From positions 62,001-126,000 of the forward strand of contig NZ_MVHJ01000009.1 in NCBI RefSeq assembly GCF_002086115.1: 64,000 nt of DNA. The letters run 5' to 3'. Source of the DNA: Mycolicibacterium bacteremicum. GTDB taxonomy: Bacteria; Actinomycetota; Actinomycetes; Mycobacteriales; Mycobacteriaceae. The notes beneath the pieces are model-generated. The model was not told the DNA's origin, made no database searches, and was given only the letters and a program-made list of their open reading frames with translations. Shown piece by piece: positions 55,302 to 64,000 of the stretch. Position numbers and translations under genes: made by a program. How positions within the stretch are numbered: position 1 is the first letter of the stretch; every line of letters starts with the position of its first letter.

Positions 55302-56105
55302 ATGCCGTTCCTGGAGACCCCGACCGCCCGCGCGTACTACCGGCACTGGGCGGCGGCCGAACCCCGCGCCGCCGTCATCTTCCTGCACGGCTTCGGCGAG
55401 CACACCGGTGTCTACCACCGCTATGGATTCGCGCTGAATGCCGCAGGCATCGACGTCTGGGCCGTCGATCAACTAGGCCACGGGTTGAGCCCCGGCCCGC
55501 GTGGTGATGTCGGCACGCCGGCCGACAGTTCGGCATTGGCCGAGGCGCTGACCCGGCTGGTCGAGACCCGGTACCCGGGTCTGCCCCTGGTCGCCGCCGG
55601 CCACTCCTACGGGTCGGTGGTGACGCTGCTGCGACTGGTCGAACAGCCCGACCGCTACCGGGCCGGTGTCATCTCCGGGGCACCGCTGGCCCCGGTGGCC
55701 GACCTGCTCGACGTCGACACCTCCCTGCAGCTCGACCCGGCCTGGTTGTCGGCCGACCCGTTCTATCTGGACGCCATGGAGAACGATCCGCTGGCCTTCG
55801 TCGAGGCCGACAGCGCTGCGCTGGCGCGGGCACTGGATGCAGCCTGGGACCGGTTCGGCCGCGAACTGCCGACGTTGGCGGTGCCCACCCTGGCGGTACA
55901 CGGCCAGGCCGATCCGATCGCACCGGTCGGCCCGGTGCGGGCCTATGCCGAGCAACTCGACGCCCTGCGGATCGCCGAGTTCCCGGGTGCCCGGCACGAC
56001 ATTCTCAACGAATCGATACATCGCGAGGTGGCCGCCGCCGTGATTGCGTTCATCGCAACCACTCTGGGATGGCATTCTTACGGCGATGGCAATTGGGCTG
56101 AGTAA
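55302..56105 (+). CDS. Monoacylglycerol lipase/lysophospholipase-like alpha/beta hydrolase
   Basis: A 267-residue hydrolase. LHGFGEHTGVYHRYGFALN and DQLGHGLSPGPRG match the monoacylglycerol lipase family, the nucleophile is in AGHSYGSVV, the acid in HGQADPIAPV and the base in GARHDILNE. It probably hydrolyses monoacylglycerols. Twenty bases of its 3' end overlap the start of the next gene. Confidence 0.9.
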   Translation: MPFLETPTARAYYRHWAAAEPRAAVIFLHGFGEHTGVYHRYGFALNAAGIDVWAVDQLGHGLSPGPRGDVGTPADSSALAEALTRLVETRYPGLPLVAAGHSYGSVVTLLRLVEQPDRYRAGVISGAPLAPVADLLDVDTSLQLDPAWLSADPFYLDAMENDPLAFVEADSAALARALDAAWDRFGRELPTLAVPTLAVHGQADPIAPVGPVRAYAEQLDALRIAEFPGARHDILNESIHREVAAAVIAFIATTLGWHSYGDGNWAE

Positions 56106-57075
56106 AGACACCAAGCGCACCCTGGTCAAACTGCTGGCGGCGACCGCGCTGGTCGCTGTCGTGCTCGGCGGTTTCGCGGCGTGCCTGTACACCGTCCGAA
56201 CCACCGGTGCCGAGCAGGAAGCCGCCAAGACCGGCCCCTCCCTGGACGGCACCTACAAGGTCGATGTCGGACCGACCGCGACACCCGACGGTAAGCCGGT
56301 GGCCGGCACCGCGCGCACCGAGACATGGGTGGCCCGTTCGGTGTGCAAGGGCTCCGAATGTGTTGCGACGGTGGCGGTGGTGAACCCGCAGGACCCGGCC
56401 GGACCGCCACTGCAGACCATGGTGTTCGACTATCTGGGCGGCGACTGGCTGCTGGTGCGCGAGGCTCCGGACAAGTGCAAGGTGGGCGATGTCGAAACCG
56501 ACGCCCAGGGCTGGACGGTCATCACGCTGAAGTCGCAGCTCGACGGTTCGATGAACGGCGAGTACACCTGGGCCACCGCACCGGCGTTGTGCGCCAACAA
56601 GCGAGCCATCCACCTGACCCCCACCACGGGCTCCGGTGTCAGCATCACCCCGCCGGATCCCGCGCTGGAACCGCCGCTGCGCAAGTCGGTGGGCGCGGCG
56701 CTGCGCGGGGTGTACACGTACTCCCAGACCTATCGGGAGACCGGCCAGACGTTCCCGCCGCACGACTACAAGGCGACGACCTACTGCCTGCGCACCGGCG
56801 ACCGCTGCGTGAGCCTGATGTCGACGATCGACACCAACAACCTGTTCGTGATGCTCTACGGCGACGGCCGCTTCACCGCCAACTTCCCCGACGGTGACGC
56901 CGAGTGCACCGACGGCATCGGCAAGGTGCGCCAGACATCCCGCGACGACCTGCCGCTCCCGCAGGGACCGCAGGACCCGATCGTCACACTGTCGGGGACG
57001 TCGTTCCAGGAGTACACCGGCGACTGCCCGGCGAAGGTCGAACTCGACGTGAAGCTGCAGCGGGTCGGAGACTAG
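56086..57075 (+). CDS. Membrane-anchored secreted protein of unknown function
   Basis: A 329-residue protein. Residues 12-36 (LVKLLAATALVAVVLGGFAA) form one N-terminal membrane anchor, with the rest outside. The exposed part has paired cysteines (CKGSEC, CLRTGDRC, DGDAEC...DC) that may form disulphides, and a repeated pattern of beta strands. Similar repeats occur in the extracellular halves of some mycobacterial serine/threonine kinases, but no kinase domain is present here. Function not recognised. Confidence 0.75.
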   Translation: MAIGLSKDTKRTLVKLLAATALVAVVLGGFAACLYTVRTTGAEQEAAKTGPSLDGTYKVDVGPTATPDGKPVAGTARTETWVARSVCKGSECVATVAVVNPQDPAGPPLQTMVFDYLGGDWLLVREAPDKCKVGDVETDAQGWTVITLKSQLDGSMNGEYTWATAPALCANKRAIHLTPTTGSGVSITPPDPALEPPLRKSVGAALRGVYTYSQTYRETGQTFPPHDYKATTYCLRTGDRCVSLMSTIDTNNLFVMLYGDGRFTANFPDGDAECTDGIGKVRQTSRDDLPLPQGPQDPIVTLSGTSFQEYTGDCPAKVELDVKLQRVGD

Positions 57076-57091
57076 GGCTTCGGGATCAGAG

Positions 57092-57150
57092 CGCCCCGGG
57101 CGAGCGAAGCGACGGGATTACAACGCCCCGGGCGAGCGAAGCGACGGGAT
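57092..57150 (+). repeat. Two 27-bp direct repeats (32-bp period) at the end of hsaB
   Basis: Two identical copies (57092-57118 and 57124-57150) contain the core GGGCGAGCGAAGCGACGGG. The second reaches the first base of the hsaB stop codon. They fill the space between the secreted-protein gene and hsaB, where nat lies in M. tuberculosis. A related 19-mer occurs inside fadE30 (33807-33825). Confidence 0.8.
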
Positions 57151-57716
57151 CACAACCACGTGTCCGATGTCGTCGTGGTGAGAAACGCCTCCAGGTCGTC
57201 GCGCCACTGCGCCGGGGTGTTCTTGTCCGGTTCGATACCGGTGTACTGGCCGCGGTAGAACAGCAGCGGCCGCGGTTTCAGGGCCGGCGGCTCCGACAGC
57301 GCGTGCACCGCACCGAACACCACGAAATGATCGCCGCCATCATGCACCGAAGCGACCGTGCAGTCGATGTGGGCCAGGCTGCCGTCGATGATCGGTGAAC
57401 CCAGTTCCGATGCGGTCCAGTCGATCCCGGCGAACTTGTCGGGCGCCTTGGATCCGAACTGGGCCGAGACATGCTGCTGGTTCTCGTGCAGCATGTTGAC
57501 GCAGAACCGGCCGCTGGCCTCGATGGCCTGCCAGGCCCGGGACTGTTTGGTCGGACAGAACAGCACCAGCGGCGGGTCCAGCGACAGCGCCGCGAACGAT
57601 TGGCAGGCGAACCCGATCGGGGTGTCCTCGTGGTGGGTCGTGATGACGGTGACCCCGGTGCAGAACTGTCCCAGCACATTCCGGAATGCGCGCGGGTCGA
57701 TCGCGTGAGCGGGCAT
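57150..57716 (-). CDS. hsaB: HsaB, flavin reductase of the HsaAB monooxygenase
   Basis: A 188-residue flavin reductase that supplies FMNH2 or FADH2 to HsaA. IDPRAFRNVLGQFCTGVTVI, ACQSFAALSLDPPLVLFCP and RPLLFYRGQYTGIEP match Rv3567c almost residue for residue. ATG 57716 is five bases after the hsaC stop; the frame is open further upstream but homology supports this start. Last gene of hsaADCB; the nat gene that follows in M. tuberculosis is missing and is replaced by a direct repeat. Confidence 0.95.
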   Translation of the reverse strand: MPAHAIDPRAFRNVLGQFCTGVTVITTHHEDTPIGFACQSFAALSLDPPLVLFCPTKQSRAWQAIEASGRFCVNMLHENQQHVSAQFGSKAPDKFAGIDWTASELGSPIIDGSLAHIDCTVASVHDGGDHFVVFGAVHALSEPPALKPRPLLFYRGQYTGIEPDKNTPAQWRDDLEAFLTTTTSDTWL

Positions 57717-57721
57717 ATCGG

Positions 57722-60690
<2,969 letters not shown>

Positions 60691-60727
60691 TGAAATGCCT
60701 CCTGGATCGAGATCCGCCACTGATCAA

Positions 60728-60745
60728 AGATTAGAACACGTTACG
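60728..60745. promoter_or_regulatory. KstR box and -10 element of the hsaADCB operon
   Basis: TAGAACACGTTACG (60732-60745) matches the KstR consensus at all but the last base. Overlapping it on the minus strand is TAATCT (complement of 60728-60733), a good -10, 38 bases before the hsaA GTG. Confidence 0.85.
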
Positions 60746-60799
60746 ATTTGTGTCGAGTAGCGCGCGGAATCAACGGCTGGACCTGCGCAAGTGCGGTTT

Positions 60800-60813
60800 T
60801 GTAACATGTTCTA
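60800..60813. promoter_or_regulatory. KstR box upstream of kshB
   Basis: TGTAACATGTTCTA fits TNNAACNNGTTNNA exactly and ends 26 bases before the kshB GTG. With the box at 60732 it frames the 149-base divergent promoter region. Confidence 0.9.
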
Positions 60814-60839
60814 GTTATGACGGAAGTGAGGGTCCTCGC

Positions 60840-61895
60840 GTGACCGATGAGCCGCTCGGCAGCCACGTGCTGGAACTACAGGTGACCGAAGTCGTCGAGG
60901 AGACCGCCGACGCCCGGTCGCTGGTGTTCGGCATCCCCGAGGGCAGCGATGTCCCGGCCGAGAGGTTGCGCTACTCCCCCGGACAGTTCCTGACCCTGCG
61001 GGTGCCCAGCGAGCGCACCGGATCGGTGGCCCGCTGCTACTCGCTGTCCAGTTCGCCCGCACACGATGAGCAACTGACCGTGACCGTCAAACGCACCGCG
61101 GACGGGTATGCCTCGAATTGGTTGTGCGACAACGCTCATGCCGGGATGCGCATGCACGTGCTCGCCCCGTCCGGCACGTTCGTGCCCGCGAACCTGGACA
61201 CCGATTTCCTGCTGCTGGCCGCCGGCAGTGGCATCACGCCGATGATGGCGATCTGCAAATCCGCCCTCGCCGAGGGCACCGGGAAGATCGTGCTGGTGTA
61301 TGCCAACCGGGACGAGACGTCGGTGATCTTCGCCGGCGCGCTGCGCGAACTGGCGGCCGCCCACCCGGACCGGCTGACGGTGATCCACTGGCTGGAGAGC
61401 GTGCAGGGCCTGCCCAGCACCGACGCGCTGGCCACTCTGCTGCGCCCGTTCGCCGCACATGAGGCATTCATCTGCGGGCCCGGCCCGTTCATGTCCGCCG
61501 CCGAGGCCGCGCTCAAGACCGTCGACGCCCGGCACATCCACATCGAGGTGTTCAAGTCGCTGGATTCCGATCCGTTCGCACAGGTCGTGATCGAGGTCGA
61601 CGAGGAGGACGACCGCGGCCCCGCGCAGGCCGTCGTCGAACTCGACGGCACCACCCACGAGATCGAGTGGCCACGCCGGGCCAAGCTGCTCGACGTGCTG
61701 CTCAACAAGGGTCTGGACGCGCCGTTCTCCTGCCGCGAGGGCCATTGTGGGGCCTGCGCGGTGCTGATGCGCAAGGGCGATGTGGAGATGGAGATCAACG
61801 ATGTGCTGGAACCCGCTGATCTCGACGAGGGGCTGATCCTGGCCTGCCAGGCGCTGCCCGCATCGGATTCGGTGGAAGTCACCTACGACGAATAA
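60840..61895 (+). CDS. kshB: KshB, reductase of 3-ketosteroid 9-alpha-hydroxylase
   Basis: A 351-residue FNR-type reductase with a C-terminal plant-type ferredoxin. RCYSLSSSP (FAD), GSGITPMMAICKSAL (NADH) and CREGHCGACAVL with the last Cys in LACQAL ([2Fe-2S]) are intact. It passes electrons from NADH to KshA (encoded elsewhere), opening ring B. GTG 60840 begins the protein; an earlier ATG at 60817 is out of frame. Orthologue of Rv3571. Confidence 0.95.
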   Translation: MTDEPLGSHVLELQVTEVVEETADARSLVFGIPEGSDVPAERLRYSPGQFLTLRVPSERTGSVARCYSLSSSPAHDEQLTVTVKRTADGYASNWLCDNAHAGMRMHVLAPSGTFVPANLDTDFLLLAAGSGITPMMAICKSALAEGTGKIVLVYANRDETSVIFAGALRELAAAHPDRLTVIHWLESVQGLPSTDALATLLRPFAAHEAFICGPGPFMSAAEAALKTVDARHIHIEVFKSLDSDPFAQVVIEVDEEDDRGPAQAVVELDGTTHEIEWPRRAKLLDVLLNKGLDAPFSCREGHCGACAVLMRKGDVEMEINDVLEPADLDEGLILACQALPASDSVEVTYDE

Positions 61896-61934
61896 CGCTC
61901 GGGCTAACGTGACGTCGACCGGAGGGATGAGGCC

Positions 61935-62507
61935 GTGAAGAGGATTTTCAGTTTGCTGGCGGTTGCTGTTGCCGCGACTGCGCTCAGCAGCCCGACCGCG
62001 GCGGCAGCGGTGAACACCGGGACGTCGTCGATTCCGACACCGCAGGGCATCGTCGAGATGAAGGTGACCGCCGACTGCCCGGCATCCGACGGCAAGTGCT
62101 TCTTCCGGACCCAGGCCAGTCTGCTCACCCCGACCGGTCCGGTCGGCCTGCCCCAGGACACCTGGGCGCGCCAGACCATCACCCTGCGCAGCACCAACCG
62201 CAGCACCTGGCAGGAGGCCTGGTACAGCGCCCCGGCGGGGATGCCGCGGGAGCTCAAGGGCGCCAACCACAACAACGTGCTGTCCAAGGCCTACAAGTCG
62301 ATCAGCGACTACACGGTGTCGGTCACCTATTTCGGCGGCGGACCGCTGGAACGCTTTGCCACCGACGGTGATTCGGTGCAGACCGCCTGGAGTACCGGAC
62401 GGCCGGACACCGAATCCGGCTTCATCGTGTGCTCGGACATCCACACTGTGTTCGGCGGGGTGAACGTCACCACGCCGAAGGCCTGCGCGCAGACGACCTT
62501 CGGCTGA
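61935..62507 (+). CDS. Secreted protein of unknown function, Rv3572-like
   Basis: A 190-residue protein with a signal peptide (MKRIFSLLAVAVAATALSSP, cleavage after AAAA near residue 25). The mature part is small and beta-rich, with two cysteine pairs (CPASDGKC, CSDIH...CAQ). GTG 61935 follows GGAGGGATGAGG. It lies between kshB and fadE34, as Rv3572 does in M. tuberculosis. No function is known. Confidence 0.85.
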   Translation: MKRIFSLLAVAVAATALSSPTAAAAVNTGTSSIPTPQGIVEMKVTADCPASDGKCFFRTQASLLTPTGPVGLPQDTWARQTITLRSTNRSTWQEAWYSAPAGMPRELKGANHNNVLSKAYKSISDYTVSVTYFGGGPLERFATDGDSVQTAWSTGRPDTESGFIVCSDIHTVFGGVNVTTPKACAQTTFG

Positions 62508-62519
62508 GGCGGCCGTTGC

Positions 62520-64000
62520 CTAACGAGGTAGGCCGAGCAGCCGCTCGCCGGCCAGGGTGAGCAGGATCTGCTCGGTGCCGCCGGCGATGCTCAGGCAGCG
62601 GGTGTTCAGGAAGTACCGCACATCCGGTGAATCGACGATGCCCGCACCATCCTGGAAATCCATCGCCGTCTCGGCCAGCCCCTGCCGGTAGCGCACGCCG
62701 ATCAGCTTCCGCACGCTCGACGGCGCGCCGGGATCGTGCCCGCCGACGGCCAACCGCGCGATCAACTGATCCAGCAGCGAACCGACCTGGGCCAAGGTGA
62801 TCAGGGTGCCCAGCCGGTCGGCCTCGGCGCCGTCGAGTTCACGGTCACCGATCACGTCGAGCAGGTGCTCCATGCCCTTGTCGAGGGCCCCGCCGGTGGC
62901 GATGGCGACGCGCTCGTTGGCCAGCGTGGTGCGCGCCAGCGGCCAGCCACCGTCGACCTCGCCGACCACGCAATCGTCGGGGACGAACAGATCGTCGAAG
63001 AAGACCTCGTTGAACAGCGCCTCCCCGGTGATCTCCCGCAGCGGCCGGATGTCGATACCCGGGGAGTTCATCTCGACCAGGAAGTAGGTGATGCCCTTGT
63101 GTTTCGGCGCATCCGGGTTGGTCCGGGCCAGGCAGATACCCCAGTTGGCGCGGTGCGCGTTGGAGGTCCACACCTTCTGGCCGGTCAACCTGAACCCACC
63201 GTCGACCCGGACGGCCTTGGTGCGCAGCGCCGCCAGATCGGACCCGGCACCGGGCTCGGAGAACAGTTGGCACCAGTAGATGTCGCCGGTGAGGGTGCCC
63301 GGGATGAACCGCTCGATCTGTTCGGGCGTACCCGCCGAGAGGATGGTCGGCGCGGCCCACCATCCGATCGAGATGTCGGGGCGGGCCACTTCCGCCGCGG
63401 CGAGCTCCTCGTCGATGACGAGCTGCTCGGCCGGCGTGGCATCGCGGCCGTACGGCGCGGGCCAGTGCGGGGCCAACAGGCCGGATTCGGCCAGCGCGCG
63501 CTGCCGCTGATCCTCCGGCAGTGCCGCGATCTGCGCTGCGGCAGCGGCGATCTCGGGGCGCAGCGCATCAGCCTCCGCCACGTCCACATGCAGCTGGCGG
63601 CGCACACCGGCGCGGGTCAGCTCGACGGTGCGCCGCAGCCAGCGCGACCGGCCGCCGAGGAACTGCGCGATCGCATAGGCCCGGCGCATGTACAGGTGCG
63701 CATCGTGCTCCCAGGTGATGCCGATGCCACCGAGCACCTGGATGCAGTCGCGGGCGTTCTCCTTGGCGGCGTCGATCCCGACCGCGGCGGCCACGGCGGC
63801 GGCGACGGAGAGCTGGTCGGGGTCGTCGCCGGCGGCGGCCGCGATGGCGTCGGCGGCCGCCACGGTCACCTGCTGGCTGCGCAGCAGCATCTCGGCGCAC
63901 ATGTGCTTGACGGCCTGGAAGCTGCCGATCGGTTTGCCGAACTGTTCGCGCACCTTGGCGTACTCGTTGGCGGTGTTGAGCAACCAGCGCGCCAGCCCGG
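62520..64000 (-). CDS. fadE34: FadE34, double acyl-CoA dehydrogenase (C-terminal part; cut by window edge)
   Basis: The visible 493 codons cover the end of a first ACAD module and a complete second one; the start lies beyond the right edge. FadE34 (Rv3573c, about 711 residues) is a single-chain ACAD for cholesterol side-chain CoA esters of the C5 or C3 stage. FGKPIGSFQAVKHM and HEDAHLY-type residues end the first module; LFSEPGAGSDLAALR, LTGQKVWTSNAHR and the final GGTEQILLTLAGERLLGLPR belong to the second. Converges with the Rv3572-like gene twelve bases away. Confidence 0.93.
   Translation of the reverse strand, partial: GLARWLLNTANEYAKVREQFGKPIGSFQAVKHMCAEMLLRSQQVTVAAADAIAAAAGDDPDQLSVAAAVAAAVGIDAAKENARDCIQVLGGIGITWEHDAHLYMRRAYAIAQFLGGRSRWLRRTVELTRAGVRRQLHVDVAEADALRPEIAAAAAQIAALPEDQRQRALAESGLLAPHWPAPYGRDATPAEQLVIDEELAAAEVARPDISIGWWAAPTILSAGTPEQIERFIPGTLTGDIYWCQLFSEPGAGSDLAALRTKAVRVDGGFRLTGQKVWTSNAHRANWGICLARTNPDAPKHKGITYFLVEMNSPGIDIRPLREITGEALFNEVFFDDLFVPDDCVVGEVDGGWPLARTTLANERVAIATGGALDKGMEHLLDVIGDRELDGAEADRLGTLITLAQVGSLLDQLIARLAVGGHDPGAPSSVRKLIGVRYRQGLAETAMDFQDGAGIVDSPDVRYFLNTRCLSIAGGTEQILLTLAGERLLGLPR

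Noticed and set aside
56086..57075. Serine/threonine kinase sensor domain or truncated kinase
   Set aside because: No kinase motifs are present upstream or downstream, and the protein has its own start and membrane anchor.

Overview
The window is a high-GC actinobacterial chromosome segment, most likely from a free-living, fast-growing Mycobacterium (Mycolicibacterium). Its backbone follows the M. tuberculosis cholesterol catabolic region Rv3545c-Rv3573c in order and strand: cyp125 (partial), fadA5, a ddn-like gene, two SDRs, echA20, ipdA, ipdB, ipdC, fadA6, kstR2, ipdF, fadE30, fadD3, fadE31, fadE32, fadE33, aspB, hsaB, hsaC, hsaD, hsaA, kshB, an Rv3572-like gene and fadE34 (partial). Three KstR-type boxes (TNNAACNNGTTNNA) and three KstR2-type boxes (ANCAAGNNCTTGNT) lie at the promoters expected from the known regulons. 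No tRNA, rRNA, CRISPR array or insertion sequence was seen, and no gap between genes exceeds 300 bases.

Layout. 1-2.5 kb: cyp125/fadA5 divergent pair, an NTF2-like gene and a Ddn-like reductase. 2.6-9 kb: an accessory pair of Rieske-fused enzymes (a glutamate-synthase-like FMN protein and a ThDP enzyme) facing a large LuxR/LAL regulator. 9-13 kb: an exported histidine phosphatase; an EspA/EspE-like protein with an HExxH motif followed by a lipoprotein and a small membrane protein; a second Ddn-like protein. 13-18.3 kb: KstR2 genes for C and D ring degradation. 18.3-30.5 kb: accessory block with a PLD-family protein, an alcohol dehydrogenase, a cupin and a purine catabolic cluster (NCS2 permease fused to a URAD-like domain, OHCU decarboxylase, HIU hydrolase, HpxO, guanine deaminase, two-gene xanthine dehydrogenase). 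30.5-39.1 kb: fadA6-kstR2-ipdF-fadE30 and fadD3-fadE31-fadE32-fadE33, with a triple 76-bp tandem repeat between fadE31 and fadE32. 39.2-43.1 kb: isochorismatase-like hydrolase, aspB, chloroperoxidase-like hydrolase, DUF222-HNH protein. 43.1-50.3 kb: xylose uptake and catabolism with a ROK regulator. 50.3-55.3 kb: 3-hydroxybutyrate/acetoacetate use (MFS, SDR, acetoacetyl-CoA synthetase, LysR). 55.3-57.1 kb: a lipase-like hydrolase and a secreted protein of unknown function. 57.1-64 kb: hsaADCB, kshB, a secreted protein and fadE34.

How the genes work together. CYP125, FadA5 and FadE34 act on the sterol side chain. KshB supplies electrons to 3-ketosteroid 9-alpha-hydroxylase. HsaABCD open rings A and B and release HIP (the C/D ring remnant). 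FadD3 activates HIP; FadE30, IpdF, FadA6, IpdC, EchA20, IpdAB and FadE31-33 degrade it. The purine genes form a path guanine -> xanthine -> urate -> 5-hydroxyisourate -> OHCU -> allantoin. The xylose genes cover import, isomerisation and phosphorylation. Relative to M. tuberculosis (gene order from memory), fdxB (Rv3554), Rv3555c and nat (Rv3566c) are missing, and accessory genes occupy those positions. The least explained elements are the Rieske-fused pair, the EspA/EspE-HExxH/lipoprotein/membrane trio, the permease-URAD fusion, and the small tandem repeats inserted at or in the cholesterol genes.
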